Positions 41,462 to 50,199 of a DNA stretch of 64,000 nucleotides are shown piece by piece; position 1 is the stretch's first letter; every line of letters begins with the position of its first letter. The translations under genes and the position numbers were made by a program. A model generated the notes under the pieces. The model was not told the DNA's origin and did no database searches. It saw only the letters and a list, made by a program, of their open reading frames with translations. Source of the stretch: Pomphorhynchus laevis (taxonomy: Eukaryota > Acanthocephala > Palaeacanthocephala > Echinorhynchida > Pomphorhynchidae); assembly GCA_012934845.2 (NCBI GenBank), contig WNNJ02001443.1:62001-126000 (forward strand). The letters are read 5' to 3'.

Positions 41462-44398
41462 ACAATTTAAAATAATCTGTCGTTTAAAGAGCTCACGAGT
41501 TCCCGCATTTACAATATCATCGCTTAAACGATTCCATGAATTTATTATTCGTTGTCCAAATTGAATCGTCCTAGAATGTACTATTCGTTAGCGACTAAGA
41601 TAAAACGAGTGACCTCGCAAAGCTCGAGTTGATCGAATGTTGAAGAGCCCACGCAACACATGGTGTTCATTGTGAAATACCTCCCATACAAGACACAGAT
41701 CCCGCGAGTCACGAATATCACATAATGACTGCATATTTAAAGACCGAAGACGGTCCTCGTAAGGAAGTTCTCTCAAAGAATGTACTAATTTTGTTGCCCT
41801 ACGTAGCACCTTCTCAAGTCGATTAATCTCATCTCTGGTTCGAGGGTATGAACATTGAGAAGCATATAACAAATGACTTAGTACAAAAGCGTTTGCAAGA
41901 ACTCTAAAAGAACGTGGACTCACATAGCTGAATGATCGGCGAAGGAAACCAACCATACGCATGGCCTTCGAACAAATGTACTCAGTGTTTTGGCGAGTGG
42001 AGAAATCATCCGTTATCAATACGCCAAGATCTTTATAGCTCGAAACCAATTTAATCACTCGATCCCCGAGATGATATATCGGCACTGGAACAATATTACG
42101 TGATCGAATGTGCATGCAAGTGCACTTCGAGGCATTAACAGACAGACCATTAGAACGTGCCCACTTAAGAACCGTGTCAATATCTGATTGAAGAATGTTA
42201 CGATCATAATTCGACTTGATGGCTCTCCAAATTTTTAAATCGTCAGCAAATAATAATGAATGCGAACTTATTACACTGGGTAGATCGTTGATGAAAATAC
42301 AAAACAGCAAAGGACCCAATACAGACCCTTGCGGGACACCGGCATTAACTGGATAATGCTCGGAAAGGGTACCGTTAATGGCGACCTGGTATGTGCGACC
42401 AGAAAGAAAGTTGCATATCCAACGAATGATAATTGGATTGATTTTTAATGCACTTATCTTCATAATCAACTTGTCATGGGGTACATGATCAAATGCTTTG
42501 GAGAAGTCAAAAAATATGACATCGACAGCATACCCCTCATCCACTATGGAACCCCAACTTTCCTGTGCCAATAAAAGGTTGGTTACTGTGGAACAGTTTT
42601 TACGGAATCCGTGCTGATTAGTAGAAAGTAACCTGTATGATTCTAGGTAGCTACTGATTATCCGATAAAGTAATCTCTCTAATACACGACACGATACAGA
42701 GGTTAAACTAACCGGTCGGTAGTTATCTACACATGATCGATCACCTTTCTTATGAAGCGGCTTAATGATAGAGCGTTTCCATGCATTCGGGACTATACCG
42801 TAATATAATGATGCTATAAATATCCTATATAAAGGCGCAGCAATGACATCATGAAGATTCTTCAGGTATATTGAGGGAAGTAAATCTGGGCAAATCGAGC
42901 CCGACGGTTTCAGTCGTTTAAACTCTTTCATAACATCTTGAACTGTGAACAAGTGAAGAATATCAAAAATTGACGGATTAATACGAGTAATTTCTATACA
43001 AGGAGAAGTAGTAGCTGATACGAGAAATTTACGACCAAATGCATTAGCAATATCGAAATGATCTACTAGAATGCGTCCATTGTTTCCAATGATAGAGCTA
43101 GAAGATCGAACATTACTTTTAAAATTTGCATATTTAAATAATATGTTAGGATTGTTGGCTGACTTTCCTATCAGTACTTGTTCAAATTGCCGCTTTTTAA
43201 GTCTCTTGAGATATGTGAAATGATTCCGACACTTTTTAAATGACCTATAATCAGTTTCTCCATTCCTATACCTTACGAATTTTTGCTTCTTGGATCTCAA
43301 TGCATCTTGAAGCTCCTTATCAAACCAAGGATTTGTGCGTGCACGGGCAGTTGCTACCTTACGAGGTGAGAAACGTAGAAGGAGCGATATCATTAGAGTT
43401 TCAAATTGTTGCCAAGATGATTCAACTCCAAAAATCAATGGATCATACCAATTTGTACCGAGAAGGGATTGACGTACTAAACTGTAATTGGTTTTGAAAC
43501 ATTGTACTGACATACATGAAGACTCAGGTTGTGACAATATATTAGATAAGTTTGTATTAAAGCGAATAACAGAATGATCAGAGCTGCCTAAGGGATCCAA
43601 ATATGTTATACCGGTGATCAAATATTTATCGGAAGTAAGACAAATATCAAGCAAAGATTGATGGTCTCCAGAGGAACGAGTAAACATTGAGACATGTTGC
43701 GTTAGATTAAGAAAATTGATAGTATCAAGGAATGCTGATGAATAATTATTGTTATTTAAGCATATGTAGTTAGTCCAGTCTATAGAAGGCATATTTAGAT
43801 CACCCACTACTACCACATTACTACGGGATCCAAACTTTAATAATGTATCAACTATGGAACAAACATCCATTCTTGGACTACGATATATAAGACCAATAGT
43901 AACTAACACATGACCGGACAGTAATATATTGCCCCATAGTGTTTCTGTACCACCTTCAGACTTGGCACTTAAGGTCATAAACGCTACACTATTATGTAAA
44001 TATAAAATTACCCCACCTCCTCTCTTTCCGGTCCTATCGACACGATAAGAAGAATAATTAGCTATTTCAATCTCGTGATCAGATATATCGGAGTTAAGCC
44101 AGCTTTCTGTTATTGCTATTAACAAGGGCTGGGAATATTGAATACGTTGCTTCAATTTGTGAATTTTATTAAGAAGACTGCGTGCGTTAGTATACAAGAT
44201 CACAGAACTATAGCCTATTGAAGCACATGTGTTATTTCCCTTACTGTTAGCACTATTGGATTTCGCCAGAGCAGACCACAACGGTGATTGATAATAAACA
44301 ATGTCATCTAAGTAATCACATGCATTTGTAATGGGTATGTTGGATAAGCTAGAAGCGACGAGAGGAGCTAAATCTAATCCACAAACAGCGGAGTCCAA
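41462..44398 (-). CDS. CRc ORF2: APE endonuclease and reverse transcriptase
   Basis: 936 codons are open from 44398 to a TAA at 41588; the same frame then continues RIVHSRTIQFGQRII and NSWNRLSDDIVNAG to a TAA at about 41462, so a single stop interrupts the extreme C-terminus. Endonuclease: YTNARSLLNKIHKL, ITESWLNSDISDHEI, GKRGGGVILYLHN, VVGDLNMPSIDW (GDLN instead of GDFN), SLLDICLTSD, GSSDHSVIRF. RT: KPSGSICPDLLPSIYL, NYRPVSLTSVSCRVLER, FFDFSKAFDHVPHDKLI, GVPQGSVLGPLLFCIFINDL, LLFADDLKIW (FADD, as in several LINE clades). The first codon is TTG, overlapping the last Trp codon of ORF1 (ATTGG); the frame is also open upstream. Confidence 0.9.
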
Positions 44399-45645
44399 TT
44401 CAAGCGAGTCCCTCGTCGCACAATTTGAAAATTCCGAATTCTTAAGTTTGTTTCTCCTGCATCTAAGCGCGATCTCAATAATTGTCTAACCTCTCGAAGA
44501 CGTTCACGTTCATACTTGTCAAGATCATTTAGTAATCTAACGGGAGAACCTTTAAGATAATATGAGTTGCTCAGAATAGTTTTGGCAGCCGCTGCGTCGG
44601 TAAAAATTGCTTTTAATAATCTAGGATGATTATTATGCTTTTTACCAATTCGAAATAAAGCTAATAGTTTAATTTTGGACGTTACCTCTTTCGGTGACGC
44701 TACCAAAATGGTTGATAGTATCGCACGAACTTTGGATAAGTCGTCATCTAATCTATGTTGTATGTTGACCGAGATAGATTCAGGTATATTAGTGAAAACG
44801 ATAGCGCGAGAATGATCATGATATTTGCGTACGCGGGAAAAGTGCTGCTCAGAGGAAATCACTGATTTTCCATCAAGATTATGTGAAGATCTATCAATGA
44901 CTCCAGTTATTTGGCATGTATCAGGTATAACACTTGCCAATGACTCGAATTGATTAGAATCTTTGTGATTAAGAGACACTTCATCTGACTGACCCGGAAT
45001 GTTAACATATGTAGAGCGCTTAGGTGAATAAGCATTGATTGGATCAGTAAATACATCTGGATTAGTAAGAGGTGCAGAGAAGCTTGAATTGATATCGGAT
45101 TTACTGTACGATCGTTGTAGGTTTCCACTATCCAAATTTCCGTTATTGATAAGATTGTCATTGTCTAAACTGTTATTTTCGATAATCGGTGATGCTTCAT
45201 CGATTAATGAGTTGGATGTTCGATTCAATGATTCATTTTCGATTCGCAGGAAGTCTGTGGCAACATGTTGCTCTTGCAATGTTTGAGAATTGTCTGTAAA
45301 TCGAGCGCTTTCTTTATTTGATGATAATAATTGTTCTTTTCGATGTTTGCCACATTTTCGTTCGAATTGTATTTTACTAACATCTTTGTCACAAACGATA
45401 CTATTTGAATTGTCATGGCTGATAGACGATTGATCATTCTTTGAAACTATCAAATCTTTACGAAAAGATGCTGAACAAAATCCGCATAGAAAATCTCTAT
45501 CAAGAAAATTTGAAGGAAGACGAATAGGTAGCCAAACAGTAGTCCACACAGGGCAATCGGCCATGGAACACTCTACATAATGCTGGGATCCATTATCATT
45601 CACAGTCGATTTTGTCGTTTTCCTCCGTTTCCCCATTTTGATCAT
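44374..45645 (-). CDS. CRc ORF1: zinc finger plus RRM-like RNA-binding protein
   Basis: 423 codons from ATG 45645, uninterrupted. Basic N-terminus (MIKMGKRRKTTKS), then VECSMADCPVWTTVWLP and FLCGFCSASF (C-x4-C / C-x2-C finger, about residues 26-61). A long Asn/Ser-rich, low-complexity linker (about 65-265) is probably disordered. The RRM-like domain follows: SRAIVFTNIPESISVNIQHR, IKLLALFRIGKKHNNHPRLL, YYLKGSPVRLLNDLDKYERE, and GETNLRIRNFQIVRRGTRLN at the end. An 8-bp hairpin (45648-45667) sits three bases upstream of the start codon. Expected to coat element RNA in the ribonucleoprotein particle. Confidence 0.85.
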   Translation of the reverse strand: MIKMGKRRKTTKSTVNDNGSQHYVECSMADCPVWTTVWLPIRLPSNFLDRDFLCGFCSASFRKDLIVSKNDQSSISHDNSNSIVCDKDVSKIQFERKCGKHRKEQLLSSNKESARFTDNSQTLQEQHVATDFLRIENESLNRTSNSLIDEASPIIENNSLDNDNLINNGNLDSGNLQRSYSKSDINSSFSAPLTNPDVFTDPINAYSPKRSTYVNIPGQSDEVSLNHKDSNQFESLASVIPDTCQITGVIDRSSHNLDGKSVISSEQHFSRVRKYHDHSRAIVFTNIPESISVNIQHRLDDDLSKVRAILSTILVASPKEVTSKIKLLALFRIGKKHNNHPRLLKAIFTDAAAAKTILSNSYYLKGSPVRLLNDLDKYERERLREVRQLLRSRLDAGETNLRIRNFQIVRRGTRLNWTPLFVD

Positions 45646-45647
45646 TA

Positions 45648-45667
45648 CAGTTCAGATTGCTGAACTG
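45648..45667 (-). promoter_or_regulatory. Perfect hairpin directly before the CRc ORF1 start
   Basis: CAGTTCAG and CTGAACTG (8 bp) are separated by four bases and lie three bases upstream of the ORF1 ATG. In RNA it would form a stable stem at the initiation site. A regulatory role is inference; it may be chance or a remnant of a 5' structure. Confidence 0.4.
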
Positions 45668-45668
45668 A

Positions 45669-46080
45669 ATTGTATGTTTATTAGAAACCAAAAAATATGC
45701 ACACTATTATATTTTAAAATATTATATTTTAATAATAATATTTTATATTTTAAAAAAAAAGTTTGAGATAAAATAACATACAATCTAAAGTAAATACAAA
45801 CAAATCAAAGAACCCGGAAATCGTGTGCAGAAATAATCATGTATTATAAATTCAAAGCGAATTCATAATTACACAATTTCGAACGAGTCGAGAAACTACG
45901 GAAATGAGATAATGTGCCGAAAATAAGCGATATCAACGATAGATTTAATCTGGCAAATATTTATTCAAATTATTATCACAATTTATCACATCTGCAAATT
46001 ACAATCTAGAGTAAATACAATATAATAACATACAATTAATATACACAATCTACTGACAAGCAATATTACGACAACCTTCG
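45669..46080 (+). other. Unassigned AT-rich stretch with repeated words
   Basis: Contains AT-rich runs (45700-45760, several ATATTTTA repeats) and the words AATAACATACAAT and AAAGTAAATACAA near 45772-45800, recurring in variant form near 46000-46035. No gene seen. Its right end may be the 5' UTR of LINE-X. Confidence 0.4.
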
Positions 46081-46131
46081 AGCAACGAGTGTCGAGCAGC
46101 AATCATTGTTCAAGCTAATTACAAAAGAAAA

Positions 46132-47199
46132 ATGTCTGCTTCTCATTGTTGCCAATGTAATGGTCGAAATGCTGTTTGCAAAAGCTGTTTGTGTGCAAAG
46201 TCCGGCAAACTCTGTGTCGATTGCCTTCCTGGTAGCAGGTGTTCCAACCGTGCGAATTCTTCTATTGACGCTCCCACATCTGCATACTTGTCTCAGCTTA
46301 CTGCACGTAGCGTAGATAAGCTTGATTCCATTCCGATAAGTCACGATGATTCTAGCGAGTACGTGTCATTTGAATTGAAATGTGACGGTTTTGGTTGTTC
46401 TTTATATACTGTTGTCAAGTCTCCTCGTAGGGTATCTCGAGATTTCTTTCTTCAGCGATTCATCTGTGGAATTTGTGCTGCAAAACGCATTACAACTATA
46501 GAACAATCCTTAGAACAGGCGAATGTTGCTATAAGCAATTTGAAGGCTAAGATCGATGAACTAAAATTAGCACAATCCAAGGAAATATCTTCTAACCTTT
46601 CTCAAAATCTATCATCTCACAAACCCTCTCCATTTCAGAATCGTAGTTTCGCAAGTGTAGTACGTAGAGAAGTAACGCGTTCTATCCTTGCCACTTCTAA
46701 TATTAAATCAAGTATCTGCTCCCCGTTGGAAATCATTAACAGTTGCAAAAAATCAGCTTTGCGCTCGTCAAATTTTATTATACGCAAGCTACCAAATACA
46801 GCGGATGATGAAGCTAGTGTTAGAGACATTTTATCCGCTGTAGGCATTCAAATAACTGCAAAATTTTCAATTAAGGTCCATCGACTTCCAGCCAAAAGAA
46901 CAGACATTCCTCCGTGGACTTTAGTTTCAACGGACGAGGTAACGGCCAGCAACGTTTTATCAAACTCTTATAAATTGAGAAAAGTTGATCGTTTTAGGAA
47001 TGTTTACATCATGCCGGATTTTTCCCCCGAAGAGCGTGTTGACAATCAGGTTTTGCGCAAACAGCTACAAGAGAAAAGACTTGCAAACCCAAATAGTAAT
47101 TACATAATTAGAAATTTTCAAATTGTTCGTAGACCGAATAATGGAAAGGTAGGCACAACACCCGTTAATTCCTCATTAATGGATGGATCGTCTATATGA
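46132..47199 (+). CDS. LINE-X ORF1: cysteine-rich motif, zinc finger, coiled coil, RRM-like domain
   Basis: 355 codons from ATG 46132. Residues 6-38 form a dense cysteine motif (CCQCNGRNAVCKSCLCAK, LCVDCLPGSRC) of a kind I recall from other invertebrate retroelement proteins; CXC-domain-like spacing is possible but unproven. Residues 84-122 carry a finger similar to that of the other LINEs (KCDGFGCSLYTVV, FICGICAAKR). A short heptad-like stretch follows (TIEQSLEQANVAISNLKAKI), then the RRM-like part: NFIIRKLPNTADDEASVRDI and FSIKVHRLPAKRTD, ending NYIIRNFQIVRRPNN. The stop TGA (47197-47199) is in the same frame as ORF2 and is followed by CTA. Confidence 0.8.
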   Translation: MSASHCCQCNGRNAVCKSCLCAKSGKLCVDCLPGSRCSNRANSSIDAPTSAYLSQLTARSVDKLDSIPISHDDSSEYVSFELKCDGFGCSLYTVVKSPRRVSRDFFLQRFICGICAAKRITTIEQSLEQANVAISNLKAKIDELKLAQSKEISSNLSQNLSSHKPSPFQNRSFASVVRREVTRSILATSNIKSSICSPLEIINSCKKSALRSSNFIIRKLPNTADDEASVRDILSAVGIQITAKFSIKVHRLPAKRTDIPPWTLVSTDEVTASNVLSNSYKLRKVDRFRNVYIMPDFSPEERVDNQVLRKQLQEKRLANPNSNYIIRNFQIVRRPNNGKVGTTPVNSSLMDGSSI

Positions 47200-48078
47200 C
47201 TATCCTCTTCTGCAAGAAGTGGTAGTCAGGTTTGTGAGCACCACAAGTCTTTTAGACTGTTACTATTTAATGTGGAAGGTTTGGCGTCTTTGATCGAGCA
47301 AGGTATTGAATCCTGGTTCGATACCTTTCACGTTGTGGTACTATTAGAGACCATGTTTACTAATAATTATTCTTTACCTGGTTTTTATACATTTGACAAT
47401 CCTGCTTTATTGGGCATTCGTGGTCGCCCCGCGGGTGGAATAATTTTAGGTTTAAATAGGGCCTTCAGGGATTGGCAATGTAGGTATTTGCTGAATTCTA
47501 TACTGCTTGAAACACCTGTCATCACTTTTATCGCATGCTATTTCAAACCCACACTTACCGCGGCAGATATAATTGACGAAATTTCTCAGCTTCTTTCAAC
47601 TCTAAACAGCACAGTACCGATAATTATCGCAGGAGATTTTAATGCAAGATTCACCGGTCCAATCACAGGAAAATTGCGAATTCTTGTCATTTACTTTAAG
47701 TATATAAATCTAAAGTTATACGTCCGTAATGAAAATTGGTCCTACGAATCTTCTACAGGTAAAAGCTGTATAGACATCATATTTACTAACGTGCATGTAA
47801 GACATATAGGGCTAGTACTATCTTCAAAATGGGCGTTAGTTCGTAAACACAAACCTGTCTCGTGTATTTTCGATTGCATATGCAACATACAATCAATAGA
47901 TTTGCCCCGTCAACCTAGCAGGAAATTATGTACTTCAGCAATTGATTATAGTCAAATAAATCTAGCTTTTCAATTCCTTAGATCAGGAGAACTGGGGAAC
48001 AGCATTACTTCTGTAATTTCCACCCTTCTATCGGCTTGTAGATATGAATCCGACTATTCCAAAAAAACTCATACCTAG
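47200..48078 (+). CDS. LINE-X ORF2, APE endonuclease part
   Basis: Open in frame with ORF1 directly after its TGA. Motifs: LLLFNVEGLASLIEQG, VVLLETMFTNN (the catalytic Glu), GRPAGGIILGLNRA, FIACYFKPT, IIIAGDFNARFTG, SCIDIIFTNVHVR, and KHKPVSCIFD, where the usual SDH reads HKPV. The first ATG is not at the beginning of the domain, so translation probably starts just after, or reads through, the TGA. The frame stops at TAG 48076-48078, just after an A7 run at 48061-48067; RT continues in the -1 frame. Confidence 0.75.
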   Translation, partial: LSSSARSGSQVCEHHKSFRLLLFNVEGLASLIEQGIESWFDTFHVVVLLETMFTNNYSLPGFYTFDNPALLGIRGRPAGGIILGLNRAFRDWQCRYLLNSILLETPVITFIACYFKPTLTAADIIDEISQLLSTLNSTVPIIIAGDFNARFTGPITGKLRILVIYFKYINLKLYVRNENWSYESSTGKSCIDIIFTNVHVRHIGLVLSSKWALVRKHKPVSCIFDCICNIQSIDLPRQPSRKLCTSAIDYSQINLAFQFLRSGELGNSITSVISTLLSACRYESDYSKKTHT

Positions 48079-48079
48079 T

Positions 48080-50027
48080 AAAACCCGCTTGGTTTAAACA
48101 GTTCCAGCAACATTTAATTCAATTAAATAAAAGTTATCGGTTCGATTTAACGGTAAGGAAAGATTTTGTAGATTTACGTAGGCTTTACGTTAAACTTGTA
48201 TCGATGTATCGTAGAGAACGACGTTTAGAGATTGAACGACGGGAATTGTCTAAGGCGGAGTCGACACCGTGGATACTTAAGAAAGCTAACATTGGAACAT
48301 ATAACAGGATTCAAATCGAAAATTGGAAATCACACTTCCAATCTATTTTGCGCCATTCAATATTAGAAGACATGCCTGTACGTTTATCTTCAGTTTCATG
48401 CATAAATTCAATATACGGTTCAGATCCTCTGAATTTACCTTTTACGCCATTTGAAGTCGTAAGATCCCTATCAATCTTAAAAGATCATAAAGCTGCCGGG
48501 TTAGATCAATTATGCGTAGAACAGTTAAAGTCGACTATCGATATTTTGATAGACTACTGGACAGAACTTTTCAATCTACTTCTTGCAGGTCATCCGTTTC
48601 CGATTTCGTGGCGCGACGGTGTAATTAAGATCCTGCATAAGGGCAAAGGTGACTATGATTCACGAGATGCGTACAGGGGGATTGCGATATTGAATCACAA
48701 TTATAAGTTATTGACTCATATAATGTATATGCGCCTTATTAAGTTTCGCGAGCATCTCTTACCTACGGAGCAGTATGGATTCCGCCCGAAAAGGTCAACG
48801 TCCGATGCAATAAAGCATGTCCGTGACGAAGTCACCAATTGTTTCGCTAATCGTAGACCGTTGTATGCTACTTTTGTTGACTTTGAGCGAGCATTTGACA
48901 CAGTGAATCGTTCTTTGTTACTTGATAAACTTTCCACCAGAGTGTCCGTTAGTGGTCGCTTTTTGTATCTTATTTATTCTGTGCTTCAGCCTAATCGCCT
49001 TAAAGTATCTGATGGTATCAACACCTCTGATTTCTTTTTTGCTAATCGCGGTGTTTTACAGGGAGATCCACTCAGCCCTATATTATTTTCCTTTTTTGTT
49101 ATGGATTTGCCTATGCATCTTCGTCATGCATCGAATGAAGTCTCTTGTACCCTCTATGCCGACGATCTAGTAATATTAGCCAAAGATCTTTTATCCGCTC
49201 AAAGTGCGTTAGATGCTCTGTCATCCTATTGTTTATCAAATCAGTTGACGGTGAATGTAAATAAATCGAAAGCCCTTAAATTTCGGTTAGGTGGACCTTT
49301 GCGTCGATGTGACATGCTGAGAATAGGCAATGTAGATTTAGAATTCTGCAATAGTTACAATTATTTGGGAGTATTACTTTCGTCGAAATGGTCATTTACT
49401 GAACACCTACATCGTAAATCCTCGAAGTTAGTTGTAGCAACCTCTTATGCAAAAAACTTAGGTTCTTTATCTTTCTCAGGAGCCCTCCGGTATTTTCGAA
49501 GTATGTTGCTTCCCATAGTTTCATATGCTTTGCCAGTTATCTGGTCGGATTTAAGTCCCTTCAATTTTCAGCAGTTGGACAGGTGTCAATGGAGATTCGT
49601 GAAGCGAATTGTTGGAGTCTCACCAAAATGTTCTTCATCGGTTATAGCGATACTATCATCGCTAGAACCTTGCTCTAAATACATCTGCTCAACATTTAAT
49701 CTTGAACACACTGCATCATTTACTACTAACCTGAACATGTTCTTTCGAAAGACGACGTCATTGGATTCTGAATTTTATCTTACTCCGGCATTCTTACAGA
49801 CTAAATGGAGAGAACCCTGTGCAAGGAAAAGACCGCTGATCTGGAGAGCATCTGTCCATGGATATCACGATAAATTCTGCGCTATTAGAATTCCAGTACA
49901 TGCACGGTGCTCTTTGTGCATTTGTGTTCTTTGCAAAAATGAATGCGCATCTAACCTGCATATCTTCACTTGCCCAATTTTGAAAAATATGTCACTATCC
50001 GATATTGACAGTAGGAGAAGATTTTGA
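48080..50027 (+). CDS. LINE-X ORF2, reverse transcriptase part
   Basis: Open from about 48080 (KPAWFKQFQQHLIQLNKSYR), upstream of the first ATG at 48204. RT motifs: KDHKAAGLDQLCVEQLK, DGVIKILHKGKGDYDSRDAY, QYGFRPKRSTSDAI, ATFVDFERAFDTVNRSLL (box A), GVLQGDPLSPILFSFFVMDL, LYADDLVILAKD (catalytic YADD), NYLGVLLSSKWS. The C-terminus holds KRPLIWRASVHGYHDKFC and a C-x2-C...H-x4-C-like finger (CSLCICVLCKNE, LHIFTCP). The domain is complete. RT with LQGDPLSP and LYADDLV recalls the RTE/Proto2-like or L1-like side of LINE phylogeny; I do not commit to a clade. Confidence 0.85.
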
Positions 50028-50199
50028 AATACAATTTATAAAATTGATAAACTTTTGGTGTATTTATTTTGTTTACCCAGTACCGAAAGGTAAAGAGGTA
50101 TAATAAATTCTCTCATTATTATATAATAATTTTTTTATATACACAATTTTTGTTCACAAAGATTACATCACAAGAAAAATTATATAATAATATTTTTTT

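Larger units (their letters stand above)
41380..45668 (-). mobile_element. CR1-like LINE (CRc), minus-strand copy, nearly intact
   Basis: Full ORF1 (44374-45645) and ORF2 (41462-44398, one in-frame stop), a short 5' UTR with a perfect hairpin next to the start codon, and a tail CTGTGAGCTATGCTCG (about 41388-41404) with a TAATAATATT end. It shares its tail with the plus-strand CRc copy, forming an inverted pair. Confidence 0.9.
46080..50100 (+). mobile_element. LINE-X, near-complete LINE of a separate clade
   Basis: ORF1 46132-47199, ORF2 47200-50027 in two frames, and a short A/T-rich 3' region ending near ATTATTATATAATAAT (50113-50135). Its RT differs clearly from both the CR1-like and L2-like copies (GVLQGDPLSPILFS, DAYRGIAILNHNYKL), and its ORF1 has an extra cysteine-rich N-terminal motif. 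A second fragment lies at 15860-16370, partly repeated at 7328-7550. Confidence 0.8.

Noticed and set aside
43240-43497. Plus-strand frame as a gene
   Set aside because: Antisense shadow of the CRc ORF2.
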